From Roseateles subflavus (GTDB lineage Bacteria > Pseudomonadota > Gammaproteobacteria > Burkholderiales > Burkholderiaceae_C): a stretch of DNA of 64,000 bases. The DNA is taken from contig NZ_JASVDS010000002.1 of the NCBI RefSeq assembly GCF_030285365.1, forward strand, positions 620,001-684,000. The letters run 5' to 3'. The translations under genes were made by a program, and so were the position numbers. Of the stretch, positions 8,249 to 16,723 are shown piece after piece. Under the pieces are notes generated by a model. That model had not been told where the DNA came from and ran no database searches. It saw only the letters and a list, made by a program, of their open reading frames with translations. How positions within the stretch are numbered: the stretch's first letter is position 1; each line of letters begins with the position of its first letter.

Positions 8249-9604
8249 ATGACCACGAGCGACCCCGGCCAGCTGCTGGATGACTTCTCCGCGCTGCTGG
8301 CCAACGACCCCGGCGCGCTCTCCACGCAGAGCGGCTACTACGTGCCCAATCTGCATGGCACCGGGGCCGAGGACGTGGTCGCGCTGCTGGGGCGGGCCAT
8401 CCGGCGCAGCCACGGCGACGCCCAGCTCTACTACTTCAGCGGCCAGCGCGGCACCGGCAAGAGCACGGAGCTGCGCCGCCTCGAGATCCTGCTGAACGGT
8501 CAGGCGGGCACGCGCGCCTACATCATCGACGCGCTGGACTACATCGGGGACACCCACCCGATCGACACCCTGGACCTCCTGCTCGTCACCGCCGCAGCCT
8601 TTGCCGACCGCCTGAGCCAGGCCGACGCCCTGGGCCACCCGCCGGACGGGCCCGAGAATCCGCTGCAGCGCTTCACCCGCTGGCTGGCCACGGAGGTCGA
8701 GATCTCCGGCGTGACACTGGGCGGCGTGAAGGCCGAGTTCAAGCAGCAGCAGCAGAGCCTCATGCAGCGCCTGCGCGCCTTCGACCTCGCACGCCAGGAG
8801 CGCGTGATGGCGGAGTGCCGCGCCCACATCGGTCATCTGGCCGCGGCGGTGCAGCAGCGCTGGCAGGCCAGCAAGGTCGTGCTGATGGTGGACTCCCTGG
8901 AGCGGCTGCGGGGCATCGGCAAGGATGCCACCGAGATGTTCGACCGCGTCGTCCGCGTGTTCGACGGGGACCTGAACCAGCTGCGCGTGCCCGGCCTGCA
9001 CATGGTGTACGCCGTGCCGCCCTACCTGCCTTACCTCACCAACATCAAGGCCCTGGTGCAGCTCTTCATGCTGGCCTCGGTCCGTGTGTGCGAGCCGCCG
9101 TTCCGCGCGCGGCGCTCGCCCCGCGAGGCCGGGCTGCAGGCCATGCGCCAGGTGGTGGAGCGCCGCTGCCCGCGCTGGCGGGAGCTGCTGACGGAAGCGG
9201 CGCTCGACCGCCTGATCCTGACCTCCGGCGGCGACCTGCGCCAGCTGCTGCGCCGCCTGCTGCTGGACACGCTCGACGAGGCCTCCTTCGCCCTGGATCG
9301 CCTGCCGCTGCGCGCCGACGATGCCATCCTCGAGACCGTGGTGCAGCGCCACCGCGTGGAGTTCGAGAGCCTCGTCGTGCAGGACGAGTACCCGCTGCTC
9401 AAGGGCATTGCCGAGCAGAACGCGCTCGAGCTCCGCCACCGGGACGAGCTGCCCGTGGTGGCGCACTTCTTCGATGTGCGCGCCGTGCTGAACTACCGCA
9501 ATGGCGTGGACTGGCTGGACCTGAACCCGCTGCTCTGGCAGCTGATCGACCAGAGCCAGACCTCGCCGGCACTGCCGGCCCCGGCGGGGAGCCCCGCGCC
9601 ATGA
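8249..9604 (+). CDS. AAA/STAND-like P-loop ATPase, partner of the downstream TPR protein
   Basis: 451 residues. Walker A is SGQRGTGKST (about 64-73) and Walker B is VVLMVDSLERL (about 210-220). A later LTSGGDLRQLLRRLLLD resembles the sensor/arginine region of Cdc6/ORC-like and STAND ATPases. A short Gln-rich stretch occurs near 166-169. There is no membrane segment or recognisable effector domain. The stop overlaps the ATG of the next gene (ATGA), so the two are translationally coupled. The pair sits between hom and thrC, which are usually adjacent in this group, so it looks inserted. Function unknown; a regulatory or conflict-type ATPase is possible but unproven. Confidence 0.75.
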   Translation: MTTSDPGQLLDDFSALLANDPGALSTQSGYYVPNLHGTGAEDVVALLGRAIRRSHGDAQLYYFSGQRGTGKSTELRRLEILLNGQAGTRAYIIDALDYIGDTHPIDTLDLLLVTAAAFADRLSQADALGHPPDGPENPLQRFTRWLATEVEISGVTLGGVKAEFKQQQQSLMQRLRAFDLARQERVMAECRAHIGHLAAAVQQRWQASKVVLMVDSLERLRGIGKDATEMFDRVVRVFDGDLNQLRVPGLHMVYAVPPYLPYLTNIKALVQLFMLASVRVCEPPFRARRSPREAGLQAMRQVVERRCPRWRELLTEAALDRLILTSGGDLRQLLRRLLLDTLDEASFALDRLPLRADDAILETVVQRHRVEFESLVVQDEYPLLKGIAEQNALELRHRDELPVVAHFFDVRAVLNYRNGVDWLDLNPLLWQLIDQSQTSPALPAPAGSPAP

Positions 9605-11094
9605 GCGCCGCTGCCGAGGCCCTGGACGCCGCCGGCGAGGCCGCCTGGGCGCGCCTGAGCCGTCGCCTGGGCCAGCTGCAGGGCTTCGGCTACATCGTGC
9701 TGTTCGTGGCGGATCCGACGCTGCTGGCGCCCTTCAAGGCCCGGCTGTCAGCCTGGCTGGCCGCGCGTCACTGGCCCTGGGCCGAGGTGGGCGAGGCCGC
9801 GCCGGCGTCGCTGGCCGAGCGCAGCATGCAGGCCGTGTTCGATGCGGCAGGGGCCGTCCCGCCGCCGCGTCTCGTCTGGCTGGAGGCGCAGCGCGGCGCC
9901 GGGCAGGGCGCCTGGGAGCGGGCCCGCACCGAGTTGCTGAGCCGCCTCAACGAACGTCGCGGGCGCCTGGAGGCCGAGCTGCCTGGGGCGCTGGTCCTGG
10001 TGCTGCCCGACGGCGCGCAGCGTGCCGCCGCGGCCCTGGCGCCGGACCTGTGGCATGTCCGCAGCCTGGGCCTGAGCCTCAGCCGCGACGCCGGGGCGGG
10101 CCCCGCCGCGCCGTCCGCCCGTCTCCCGGCGGCCTCGGCGCTGCCGACGTCGGACGCCGCGGGCGCCTCACCAGACGCCCTCGACCCGCCGGACGGCCTC
10201 GGCGGTCCGGTGTACGCCGAGGCCACGCCGCGTGCGGCCGGGTTCGACGCGGCCGAGGCGCAGGACTGGCTGCAGCGCTGGACGCGCCTGCGCGGCGACC
10301 GCCCGGTCGAATCCCTCCCGCTGCAGGACGAGGCGCTGCTGGCGCTGACGCTGCCCGACGGCCTGCGCGCGCAGGCGGCGCTGGCGGGGCTCGGGCGCCT
10401 GGACGAGGCGCTGGACCTCGGCGCGCAGCTGGTCCGCCTGGCCCGGCACCGCCAGGAGCAGGGCCCCGGCCTGCTGGACATCGCGGCAGGCCGTGACCTC
10501 GCCATGGCCTTGATGCAATGGGCCGAGACGCTCCACCGGGCCGGCCGCGCGCCTGACGCCCTGGCCGCCAGCCGCGAGGCCGTCGTCGTCTGTCGCACGC
10601 TGGTCGAGCGCCTGGGCGAGACGCCGGCCGCCCTGCGCGATCTGGCCCGCGCGCTCGACCACCTCGCCCGGCAGGCTCGGCACCAGGGCGCCTGGCGCGA
10701 GGCCGCCGAAGCGAGCGAGGCCTGCCTCGACCAGTGCCGGACGATCGCCCTGCGCCACGGCGAGACGCCGGACACGCTGCGGGCGGTCGCGCAGGCGCTG
10801 GACCACGTCGGCCTGGTCGCGCAATCCCAGGGAGACTGGAACCGTGCCGGCCTCGCCTTCGAGGAATGCCTGTCGATCCTGCAGGTCGTGGACCACCGCC
10901 TCGGCGGCAGCCCGCGCGCCCGCCAGGATCTTGCCGCCGCGCTGGATCGCATCGGCCGCGTCGCCGAGGCCCTCGGCGACTGGGCGCGCGGCGCCGAAGC
11001 CTATGACGAGGCCATGCAGCTGCGCCAGCCCCTGGCCGCGCGGCCGGATGACCGCTCCCCCTCTCAACCTCAAGCTGGAAGCCCAAGCCCGTGA
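9601..11094 (+). CDS. TPR-repeat protein coupled to the upstream ATPase
   Basis: 497 residues from the ATG at 9601, which overlaps the ATPase stop; the frame is open further upstream but that part is antisense-like. Residues 1-160 form an unrecognised alpha/beta domain (LGQLQGFGYIVLFVADPTLL). A Pro/Ala/Asp-rich linker lies around 165-215. Tetratricopeptide-like helical repeats run from about 250 to 480, with units such as ALAASREAVVVCRTLVERLG and AAEASEACLDQCRTIALRHG. The stop overlaps the GTG of thrC (GTGA). It is probably the sensor or scaffold of the ATPase; no function can be assigned. Confidence 0.75.
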   Translation: MSAAAEALDAAGEAAWARLSRRLGQLQGFGYIVLFVADPTLLAPFKARLSAWLAARHWPWAEVGEAAPASLAERSMQAVFDAAGAVPPPRLVWLEAQRGAGQGAWERARTELLSRLNERRGRLEAELPGALVLVLPDGAQRAAAALAPDLWHVRSLGLSLSRDAGAGPAAPSARLPAASALPTSDAAGASPDALDPPDGLGGPVYAEATPRAAGFDAAEAQDWLQRWTRLRGDRPVESLPLQDEALLALTLPDGLRAQAALAGLGRLDEALDLGAQLVRLARHRQEQGPGLLDIAAGRDLAMALMQWAETLHRAGRAPDALAASREAVVVCRTLVERLGETPAALRDLARALDHLARQARHQGAWREAAEASEACLDQCRTIALRHGETPDTLRAVAQALDHVGLVAQSQGDWNRAGLAFEECLSILQVVDHRLGGSPRARQDLAAALDRIGRVAEALGDWARGAEAYDEAMQLRQPLAARPDDRSPSQPQAGSPSP

Positions 11095-12500
11095 ACTACC
11101 TCAGCACCCGCGGTGACAAGACCGAACGCCGTTTCTGCGACATCCTGCTCGAAGGCCTGGCGCCGGACGGCGGCCTGTACCTGCCCGTGCGCTATCCGCA
11201 GGTCGATGCCGCCACGCTCACCCGCTGGCGCGGCCTGGCCTACCCCGAGCTGGCCTTCGAGATCCTCTCGCTCTACATCGACGACATCCCGGCCGAGGAC
11301 CTGCGCGCGATCTGCGCCCGCACCTACACGGCCGAGGTCTTCGGCACGCCGGAGATCACGCCGCTCAAGCCGCTGGCGCCCGGCCTTGCCCTGCAGGCGC
11401 TGTCCAACGGCCCGACGCTGGCCTTCAAGGACATGGCCATGCAGCTGCTGGGCCAGCTCTTCGAGTACGAGCTCCAGCGCCGGGGCGAGACGCTCAACAT
11501 CCTTGGCGCCACCAGCGGGGACACCGGCAGCGCGGCCGAGTACGCCATGCGCGGCAAGGCGGGCGTGCGCGTGTTCATGCTCTCGCCGCACGGCCGCATG
11601 AGCCCCTTCCAGCAGGCGCAGATGTTCAGCCTGCAGGACGAGAACATCCACAACATCGCCGTCGAGGGCGTGTTCGACGACTGCCAGGACATCGTCAAGG
11701 CGGTCTCGAACGACCTGGCCTTCAAGCGCGAGCACAAGATCGGCACGGTCAATTCGATCAACTGGGCGCGCTTGCTGGCCCAGGTCGTCTACTACTTCGC
11801 GGGCTACTTCTACGCGACGAAGTCCAATGAGGAGCGGGTCAGCTTCTGCGTCCCCTCCGGCAACTTCGGCAACGTCTGCGCCGGCCATGTGGCCCGCATG
11901 ATGGGCCTGCCGATCGAGCGCCTGGTCGTCGCCACCAACGAGAACGACGTGCTGGACGAGTTCTTCCGCACCGGCGTCTACCGCCCGCGCGGCAGTGCCG
12001 AGACGCATGAGACCTCCAGCCCCTCGATGGACATCTCCAAGGCCAGCAACTTCGAGCGCTTCGTGTTCGACCTCCTGGGCCGGGACGGCGCCCGCGTGAA
12101 GGCGCTCTTCAAGGACGCCCTCGAGCGCGACGGCCGTTTCGAGATCAGCGCCGCAGAGAAGGCCGCCATCGCCGGCTACGGCTTCGTCTCCGGGGCCAGC
12201 AGCCATGCCGACCGCCTGGCGACGATCCGCGCCACGCAGCAGCAGTACGGTGTCATCGTCGACACGCACACGGCGGACGGCCTGAAGGTCGCGCAGGACT
12301 GGCGCCAGGACGGCATCCCCATGCTGGTGCTGGAGACGGCGCTGCCCGCCAAGTTTGCCGCGACCATCGTCGAGGCCCTGGGCGAGGAGCCGCCGCGGCC
12401 CGCGCACCTGCAGGGCATCGAGGCCCTGCCCAAGCGGGTGCAGCTGATGCCGGCCGACGCGCAGCAGGTGAAGGATTACATTCACGCCCATGTCCGCTGA
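11091..12500 (+). CDS. thrC: Threonine synthase
   Basis: 469 residues; PLP enzyme converting phosphohomoserine to threonine. The N-terminus MNYLSTRGDKTERRFCDILL and the PLP-lysine motif NGPTLAFKDMAMQLLG (Lys113) are characteristic, as are GATSGDTGSAAEYAMRG and PSGNFGNVCAG. It belongs to the long proteobacterial class. The GTG start at 11091 overlaps the TPR gene stop by four bases; a GGAAG lies nine bases upstream. Expression therefore depends partly on translation of the inserted ATPase/TPR pair. No thrB kinase gene is in the window. Confidence 0.95.
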   Translation: MNYLSTRGDKTERRFCDILLEGLAPDGGLYLPVRYPQVDAATLTRWRGLAYPELAFEILSLYIDDIPAEDLRAICARTYTAEVFGTPEITPLKPLAPGLALQALSNGPTLAFKDMAMQLLGQLFEYELQRRGETLNILGATSGDTGSAAEYAMRGKAGVRVFMLSPHGRMSPFQQAQMFSLQDENIHNIAVEGVFDDCQDIVKAVSNDLAFKREHKIGTVNSINWARLLAQVVYYFAGYFYATKSNEERVSFCVPSGNFGNVCAGHVARMMGLPIERLVVATNENDVLDEFFRTGVYRPRGSAETHETSSPSMDISKASNFERFVFDLLGRDGARVKALFKDALERDGRFEISAAEKAAIAGYGFVSGASSHADRLATIRATQQQYGVIVDTHTADGLKVAQDWRQDGIPMLVLETALPAKFAATIVEALGEEPPRPAHLQGIEALPKRVQLMPADAQQVKDYIHAHVR

Positions 12501-13755
12501 AACCCCTGCCATTGCGCCCGCCCGCCAGCCGCTGCTGAGCCTCGACGAGGCGCTCGAGCGCCTGCTGTCCACCGTCCAGCCGCTGGGCGAGACCGAGACG
12601 CTGTCTCCATTCGAAGCCCTCGGCCGCGTGCTCGCCGCCGAGGTCCGCTCGCAGCTCGACGTGCCGCCGCACGACAACAGCGCGATGGACGGCTATGCGC
12701 TGCGTCTGGCCGATCTGCCCGCCGACGGTACCGTGCTGCCCGTGAGCCAGCGCGTGCCCGCCGGCAGCGTGCCGATGGCGCTGGAGCCGGGCACCGCGGC
12801 CCGCATCTTCACCGGCGCGCCCGTGCCGGCTGGCGCCGATGCCGTGCAGATGCAGGAGCACTGCGAGACCGTGGCCGGCGACGGGCTGGGCGCCGTGCGC
12901 GTGGTGGACCGCCCGGCCCCGGGCGCCGCCATCCGCCGCCGGGGTGAGGACGTGCAGGCCGGCAGCGTGGTGCTCGCGGCCGGTCATCGCCTCGACCCGG
13001 CCGCGCTGGGCCTCGCCGCCACCGTGGGCGCGGCCTCGCTGACCGTCGCCCGCCGCGTGCGTGTCGCCCTGTTCTCGACGGGGGACGAGCTCGCGATGCC
13101 GGGTGAGCCGCTCAAGCCCGGCGCGATCTACAACAGCAACCGCTTCACGCTGCGCGGCCTGCTCCAGCAGCTGGGCTGCGAGGTGGAGGACCTCGGCATC
13201 GTGCCCGACACCCTGGACGCCACGCGCGCCGCGCTGCGCACCGCCGCGGCCCGCGCCGACCTGATCCTCACCTCGGGCGGCGTGTCCGTCGGCGAGGAGG
13301 ACCACCTGCGTCCCGCCGTGCAGGCCGAAGGGCAGCTGGACCTCTGGCAGATGGCCATCAAGCCGGGCAAGCCCCTGGCCTTCGGGGCCGTGCGCCGGCC
13401 CGGGCAGGACGGCCGCCAGGCCTGGTTCATCGGCCTGCCGGGCAATCCCGTCTCCAGCTTCGTGACCTTCCTGCTGGCCGTGCGGCCCGTCATCCTGCGA
13501 CTGCAGGGCGCGGCGGTGCTGGCCCCGCAGGCCTATCCGCTGCGGGCCGACTTCGACTGGCTCAAGGCGGACAAGCGCCGCGAATTCCTGCGCGCGCGGC
13601 TCAATGCCGCCGGCGGGCTGGAGCTCTTCGCGAACCAGGGCTCGGGGGTGCTCAGCTCGGCCGTGTGGGGCGACGGCCTGGTCGACGTGCCGCCCGGCAC
13701 GCCCATCCGCAGCGGCGATACTGTGCGTTTCATCCCTTTCAGCGCCCTGCAATGA
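12490..13755 (+). CDS. moeA: Molybdopterin molybdenumtransferase
   Basis: 421 residues; inserts molybdate into adenylylated molybdopterin. Motifs are PPHDNSAMDGYALR (about 56-69), the MoCF-biosynthesis domain segment LFSTGDELAMPGEPL, SGGVSVGEEDH and GLPGNPVSSFVTF. A C-terminal beta domain completes the normal length. The ATG overlaps thrC by 11 bases and its stop overlaps moaD. The product could supply the molybdenum hydroxylase encoded at 19-22 kb. Confidence 0.95.
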   Translation: MSAETPAIAPARQPLLSLDEALERLLSTVQPLGETETLSPFEALGRVLAAEVRSQLDVPPHDNSAMDGYALRLADLPADGTVLPVSQRVPAGSVPMALEPGTAARIFTGAPVPAGADAVQMQEHCETVAGDGLGAVRVVDRPAPGAAIRRRGEDVQAGSVVLAAGHRLDPAALGLAATVGAASLTVARRVRVALFSTGDELAMPGEPLKPGAIYNSNRFTLRGLLQQLGCEVEDLGIVPDTLDATRAALRTAAARADLILTSGGVSVGEEDHLRPAVQAEGQLDLWQMAIKPGKPLAFGAVRRPGQDGRQAWFIGLPGNPVSSFVTFLLAVRPVILRLQGAAVLAPQAYPLRADFDWLKADKRREFLRARLNAAGGLELFANQGSGVLSSAVWGDGLVDVPPGTPIRSGDTVRFIPFSALQ

Positions 13756-14006
13756 GCTCCATCACCGTCCGCTATTTCGCCTCCCTGCGCGAGGCCCTGG
13801 GCGAGCAGGAGACTCTCCCCTGGCAGGACGGCCAGACCCTGGGCCAGCTGCGTGATGCGCTGATGGCCCGCGGCGAGCCCCATGCCAGCGCGCTCGCCCG
13901 CACGCGTGCCGTGCGCTGCGCCCTGAACCAGCAGCTCGCCAAGGAATCGGTGCCCATCCCCGCGGGCGCCGAAGTGGCCTTCTTCCCGCCGGTCACGGGC
14001 GGCTGA
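13752..14006 (+). CDS. moaD: Molybdopterin synthase sulfur-carrier subunit
   Basis: 84 residues with a ubiquitin-like fold, ending in VTGG, the di-glycine tail that carries the thiocarboxylate. The start ATG at 13752 overlaps the moeA stop (ATGA). The N-terminus SSITVRYFASLREALG is typical. The catalytic partner moaE, often the next gene in related genomes, is not here; an AdoMet decarboxylase gene follows instead. Confidence 0.92.
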   Translation: MSSITVRYFASLREALGEQETLPWQDGQTLGQLRDALMARGEPHASALARTRAVRCALNQQLAKESVPIPAGAEVAFFPPVTGG

Positions 14007-14025
14007 CGCGCCGCCCCGGTCCGCC

Positions 14026-14400
14026 ATGCAAGGCCTGCACCTCACCGCCGACCTGCGGGGCTGCGATCCGCACCAGCCGCTGATGACCCAGCCCGCCGCG
14101 CTGCGCGAGACCTGCACGCAGGCCGTCGCTGCCTCGGGGCTGGGCGCCGTTGCCGAGCTGTTCCACCGCTTCACGCCGGCCGTCGAGGGCGAGGCCAGCG
14201 GCATCACGGGCGTCGTGCTGCTGGCGGAGTCTCACCTGGCCATCCACACCTGGCCGGAGCTGGGCGGGGTGACGCTGGACGTCTACGTCTGCAACTACGG
14301 GGCCGACAACAGCGCCAAGGCCCGCCGGCTGATGGATGCGCTCGTCGCGGCCTTCGCGCCGGCCGAGGCGCTGCAGCAGGCGCTGCACCGCGGCGCCTGA
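14026..14400 (+). CDS. speD: S-adenosylmethionine decarboxylase, short prokaryotic type
   Basis: 124 residues; a pyruvoyl enzyme making decarboxylated AdoMet, the aminopropyl donor for polyamines. The self-cleavage motif LLAESHLAIHTWPE puts the pyruvoyl-forming serine at residue 69 after Glu68. His74 and Cys89 (YVCNYG) match the proton donor residues. Length fits the short SpeH-like class. It is 19 bases after moaD, apparently in the same series, which is an odd location. An aminopropyltransferase-like gene lies at 27.5-29 kb. Confidence 0.9.
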   Translation: MQGLHLTADLRGCDPHQPLMTQPAALRETCTQAVAASGLGAVAELFHRFTPAVEGEASGITGVVLLAESHLAIHTWPELGGVTLDVYVCNYGADNSAKARRLMDALVAAFAPAEALQQALHRGA

Positions 14401-14425
14401 GCCACTCGCCGGGCCGGGCCTCCCG

Positions 14426-15169
14426 TCAACGCCCGGCCGCGGTGCGCGCCAGCCAGGCCGTGGGCGACAGCCCCATGCGCGCCCGGAACAGCGTGACGAA
14501 GGTGCTGAGGCTCTCGTAGCCCACGGCCAGCGCCACCGTCGTGACCGATTGCCCCGCCACGAGGCGCTCCAGCGCCAGCATCAGCCGCGCCTGCTGCCGC
14601 CATTGCACCCAGCTGAGGCCGGTCTCGGCCAGGAAGCGCCGCGTGAGCGTGCGGCGGCTCACATGCAGGCGCGCGGCCCAGTCGTCGAGGTCCGAGCGGT
14701 CGTCCGGCCGGGCCAGCAGCTGCTCGCACAGGCGCCGCAGCCGCGGCTCGACGGGCATCGGGACGCCCAGCGCCTCATGGGGCGCCCGCTGGAGCAGGTC
14801 CGCGAGAACGTCCCGGTAGGCCGGAGGCCGGCAGCGCTCGGCCTCGCGATGCAGCTCGGTGAGCAGGGCGTCCAGCAGCGGCGTGCAGCGCACGACCTTC
14901 CAGTCGCCCGGCAGGTGCGAGGCGGCCCAGTCCGCGTCCACATAGAAGTTGACACCGCGCGTCGGCCCCTGGAAGACCGCGCCGTGCAGCGCATGCGGCG
15001 GCACCCAGCCCACGCAGCCCGGGGGCAGCGTCCAGCGCGAGTGCTCGGTGAGCACGGTCACGAGCCCGGTTTCGACCCGCAGCAGCTGGCCGGCCGCGTG
15101 GCGGTGCGGCGCCGGGGCATCGGTGCCCTCGTGGCGCAGCGCCTCGCTGTGGATGGGGGAGAGGAGCAT
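14426..15169 (-). CDS. AraC-family transcriptional regulator
   Basis: 247 residues. An N-terminal cupin-like sensor contains APAPHRHAAGQLL and WTLPPGCVGWVPPHALHG. A C-terminal double helix-turn-helix contains LDDWAARLHVSRRTLTRRF and VALAVGYESLSTFVTLFRA. The start ATG at 15169 gives the normal N-terminus (MLLSPIHSEALRHEG); longer versions lack coding sense. It is divergent from the IMPase-like gene and may regulate it. The ligand is unknown. Confidence 0.88.
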   Translation of the reverse strand: MLLSPIHSEALRHEGTDAPAPHRHAAGQLLRVETGLVTVLTEHSRWTLPPGCVGWVPPHALHGAVFQGPTRGVNFYVDADWAASHLPGDWKVVRCTPLLDALLTELHREAERCRPPAYRDVLADLLQRAPHEALGVPMPVEPRLRRLCEQLLARPDDRSDLDDWAARLHVSRRTLTRRFLAETGLSWVQWRQQARLMLALERLVAGQSVTTVALAVGYESLSTFVTLFRARMGLSPTAWLARTAAGR

Positions 15170-15275
15170 GGCAAGGGGCCGCCTTGGCCCGATCCAATAA
15201 CGGGTTGGAACAAAGGCGCAAGTATGGCGCGGCCGGCGTGGGAACACTGCAGGCATCCCATCCACGGAGTGCCTG

Positions 15276-16109
15276 ATGACTGCTGAACTTCCCGCCGGCC
15301 TCGATGCGCCGGCGATCGATTCCCTCCTCACGGCGGTGGCCGCCGCCGGCCAGCGGCTGCTCGCCGCACAGCCCGTACGTGCCCTGGCGGAGGAAGCCCG
15401 GATGCGCCGGTGCTTTGCCGAGGCCTGCGCGCGGGTGCTGCAGGACCTGGGCGCGACGCTGGCCGCCTGCACCCCGGGCGTGCCGCTCATCCAGGCCGGG
15501 CTCACGCCGGAACGCCTGCCCGAGGCTCGCGGCCCCTACTGGCTCTGCGATCCCCTGGACGGCGCGATCCAGTACCTGGCCGGCCTGCCCATGTGGACCG
15601 TCACGCTGACGCTGATGCACGGCGCGACGCCGCTGCTGGCCGTCGTCAGCGACCCCAGCCTCCAGCGCACCTACCACGCCGTGCGGCACCGCGGCGCGCA
15701 CTGCAACGGGGAGGTCCTGCGCTGCCAGGCGCCGGCTTCGCTGGCATGGGCCACCGTCGGCACGAGCTTCCCCAACTGGCCGCGCCGACCGCCGGCGGAG
15801 CTCGAGGCCTTTCTGCACGGTCTGGGGCGGGTGGTGCCGGCGGTGCTGGCGCAGCGCTGGATCGGGTCGGCGACGCTGTCGCTGGCGCTCGTGGCCAGCG
15901 GCCGGCTCGATGCCTACTGGGAATGCGGCCGCCATCTGGCCGACTGGCTGCCCGGCCTGCTCATCGCGCAGGAGGCGGGGGCACGGGTCACGGCCCTGGG
16001 CGGGCGAGCACTCGGCGAGCCAGGCTCGGGCCTGGTCGTGGCGCCCGAACCCATCCATGGGGCGCTGCAGGCCCTGCTGCGCCGTCCGCCGTGCCCGGCA
16101 TCGCCCTGA
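15276..16109 (+). CDS. Inositol-monophosphatase-like protein with degenerate active site
   Basis: 277 residues of the IMPase fold. Motif 2 reads WLCDPLDGAIQYLAGLPMW, where the usual DPLDGT threonine is Ala. The usual upstream Glu-Glu metal motif is not visible: the corresponding region reads PLIQAGLTPERLPEA. The third motif, normally WDxAAG, is ADWLPG. The C-terminal AQEAGARVTALGG is otherwise typical. Loss of several catalytic positions suggests a weak or altered enzyme or a binding protein. The ATG at 15276 follows CGGAG. It is divergent from the AraC gene. Confidence 0.7.
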   Translation: MTAELPAGLDAPAIDSLLTAVAAAGQRLLAAQPVRALAEEARMRRCFAEACARVLQDLGATLAACTPGVPLIQAGLTPERLPEARGPYWLCDPLDGAIQYLAGLPMWTVTLTLMHGATPLLAVVSDPSLQRTYHAVRHRGAHCNGEVLRCQAPASLAWATVGTSFPNWPRRPPAELEAFLHGLGRVVPAVLAQRWIGSATLSLALVASGRLDAYWECGRHLADWLPGLLIAQEAGARVTALGGRALGEPGSGLVVAPEPIHGALQALLRRPPCPASP

Positions 16110-16130
16110 GTCTGCCGGGCGCCGGGACCA

Positions 16131-16616
16131 TCATTCGTCGGCCGCGGCGTCGGCGAGCACGTCCGCCGATCGATCACCCAGCCAGTACCGCGCCCCCGGA
16201 CCGCGGCTGCCGGCGGCGTCCTGCGGGTTGTAGAGCCGGCACCGGTTGAGCGACAGGCAGCCGCAGCCGATGCAGGAGGCGAGGGTGTCCCGCAGGCGCT
16301 CGAGCTCGGCGATGCGCGCCTCCAGCAGCGGCTGCCAGGCGCGGGAGAGGCGCTCCCAGTCGCGCGCCGTGGGCGTGCGGGCGTCGGGGAGGGTGGCGAG
16401 CGCGGCGCGGATCTGGTCAAGGCTCAGCCCCACGGTCTGCGCCGCCCGGATGAAGGCCACGCGGCGCAGGTCTCCCCGTGCGAACTGGCGCCGGCCGGAC
16501 GCGCTGCGATGGCTCTGCAGCAGGCCCTGCTCCTCGTAGAAGCGCAGGGCGCTGGCGGCGATGCCGGCACGGCGCGAGAAGTCCCCGATGGGCAGGAGGG
16601 AAACGGGCGATGGCAT
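16131..16616 (-). CDS. soxR: Redox-sensitive MerR-family activator SoxR
   Basis: 161 residues. The N-terminal MerR helix-turn-helix (SLLPIGDFSRRAGIAASALR) is followed by a dimerisation helix. The [2Fe-2S] cluster motif CIGCGCLSLNRC has cysteines 115, 118, 120 and 126 in the CX2CXCX5C spacing of SoxR. SoxR responds to redox-cycling compounds and superoxide by activating promoters with long spacers. A SoxR-type palindrome lies just upstream, facing the divergent questin-oxidase-like gene, which is the likely target. No soxS is seen, as is normal outside enterobacteria. Confidence 0.93.
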   Translation of the reverse strand: MPSPVSLLPIGDFSRRAGIAASALRFYEEQGLLQSHRSASGRRQFARGDLRRVAFIRAAQTVGLSLDQIRAALATLPDARTPTARDWERLSRAWQPLLEARIAELERLRDTLASCIGCGCLSLNRCRLYNPQDAAGSRGPGARYWLGDRSADVLADAAADE

Positions 16617-16655
16617 GAGCGGACTCCGGCGTCGGTAGGCAGCCCCATTTTGCGC

Positions 16656-16686
16656 TTGACTTCAAGTTCACTTGAACTTTCACCAT
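16656..16686 (+). promoter_or_regulatory. SoxR box and overstretched promoter
   Basis: A 16-base palindrome, TTCAAGTTCACTTGAA, lies at 16661-16676 within a longer imperfect repeat. It closely resembles the soxS operator core (CTCAAGTTAACTTGAG, known from E. coli). A -35 TTGACT at 16656-16661 and a candidate -10 CACCAT at 16681-16686 are 19 bases apart, the unusual spacing used by MerR-family activators. It faces the gene at 16724. Confidence 0.8.
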
Positions 16687-16723
16687 GCCGTCATCGCGTC
16701 AAACCTTGAACAGGAGATCGGTG

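Noticed and set aside
8815-9600. Possible N-terminal extension of the TPR protein
   Set aside because: This part overlaps the ATPase in another frame and is Arg/Pro/Ala-rich; the ATGA junction at 9601 marks the true start.
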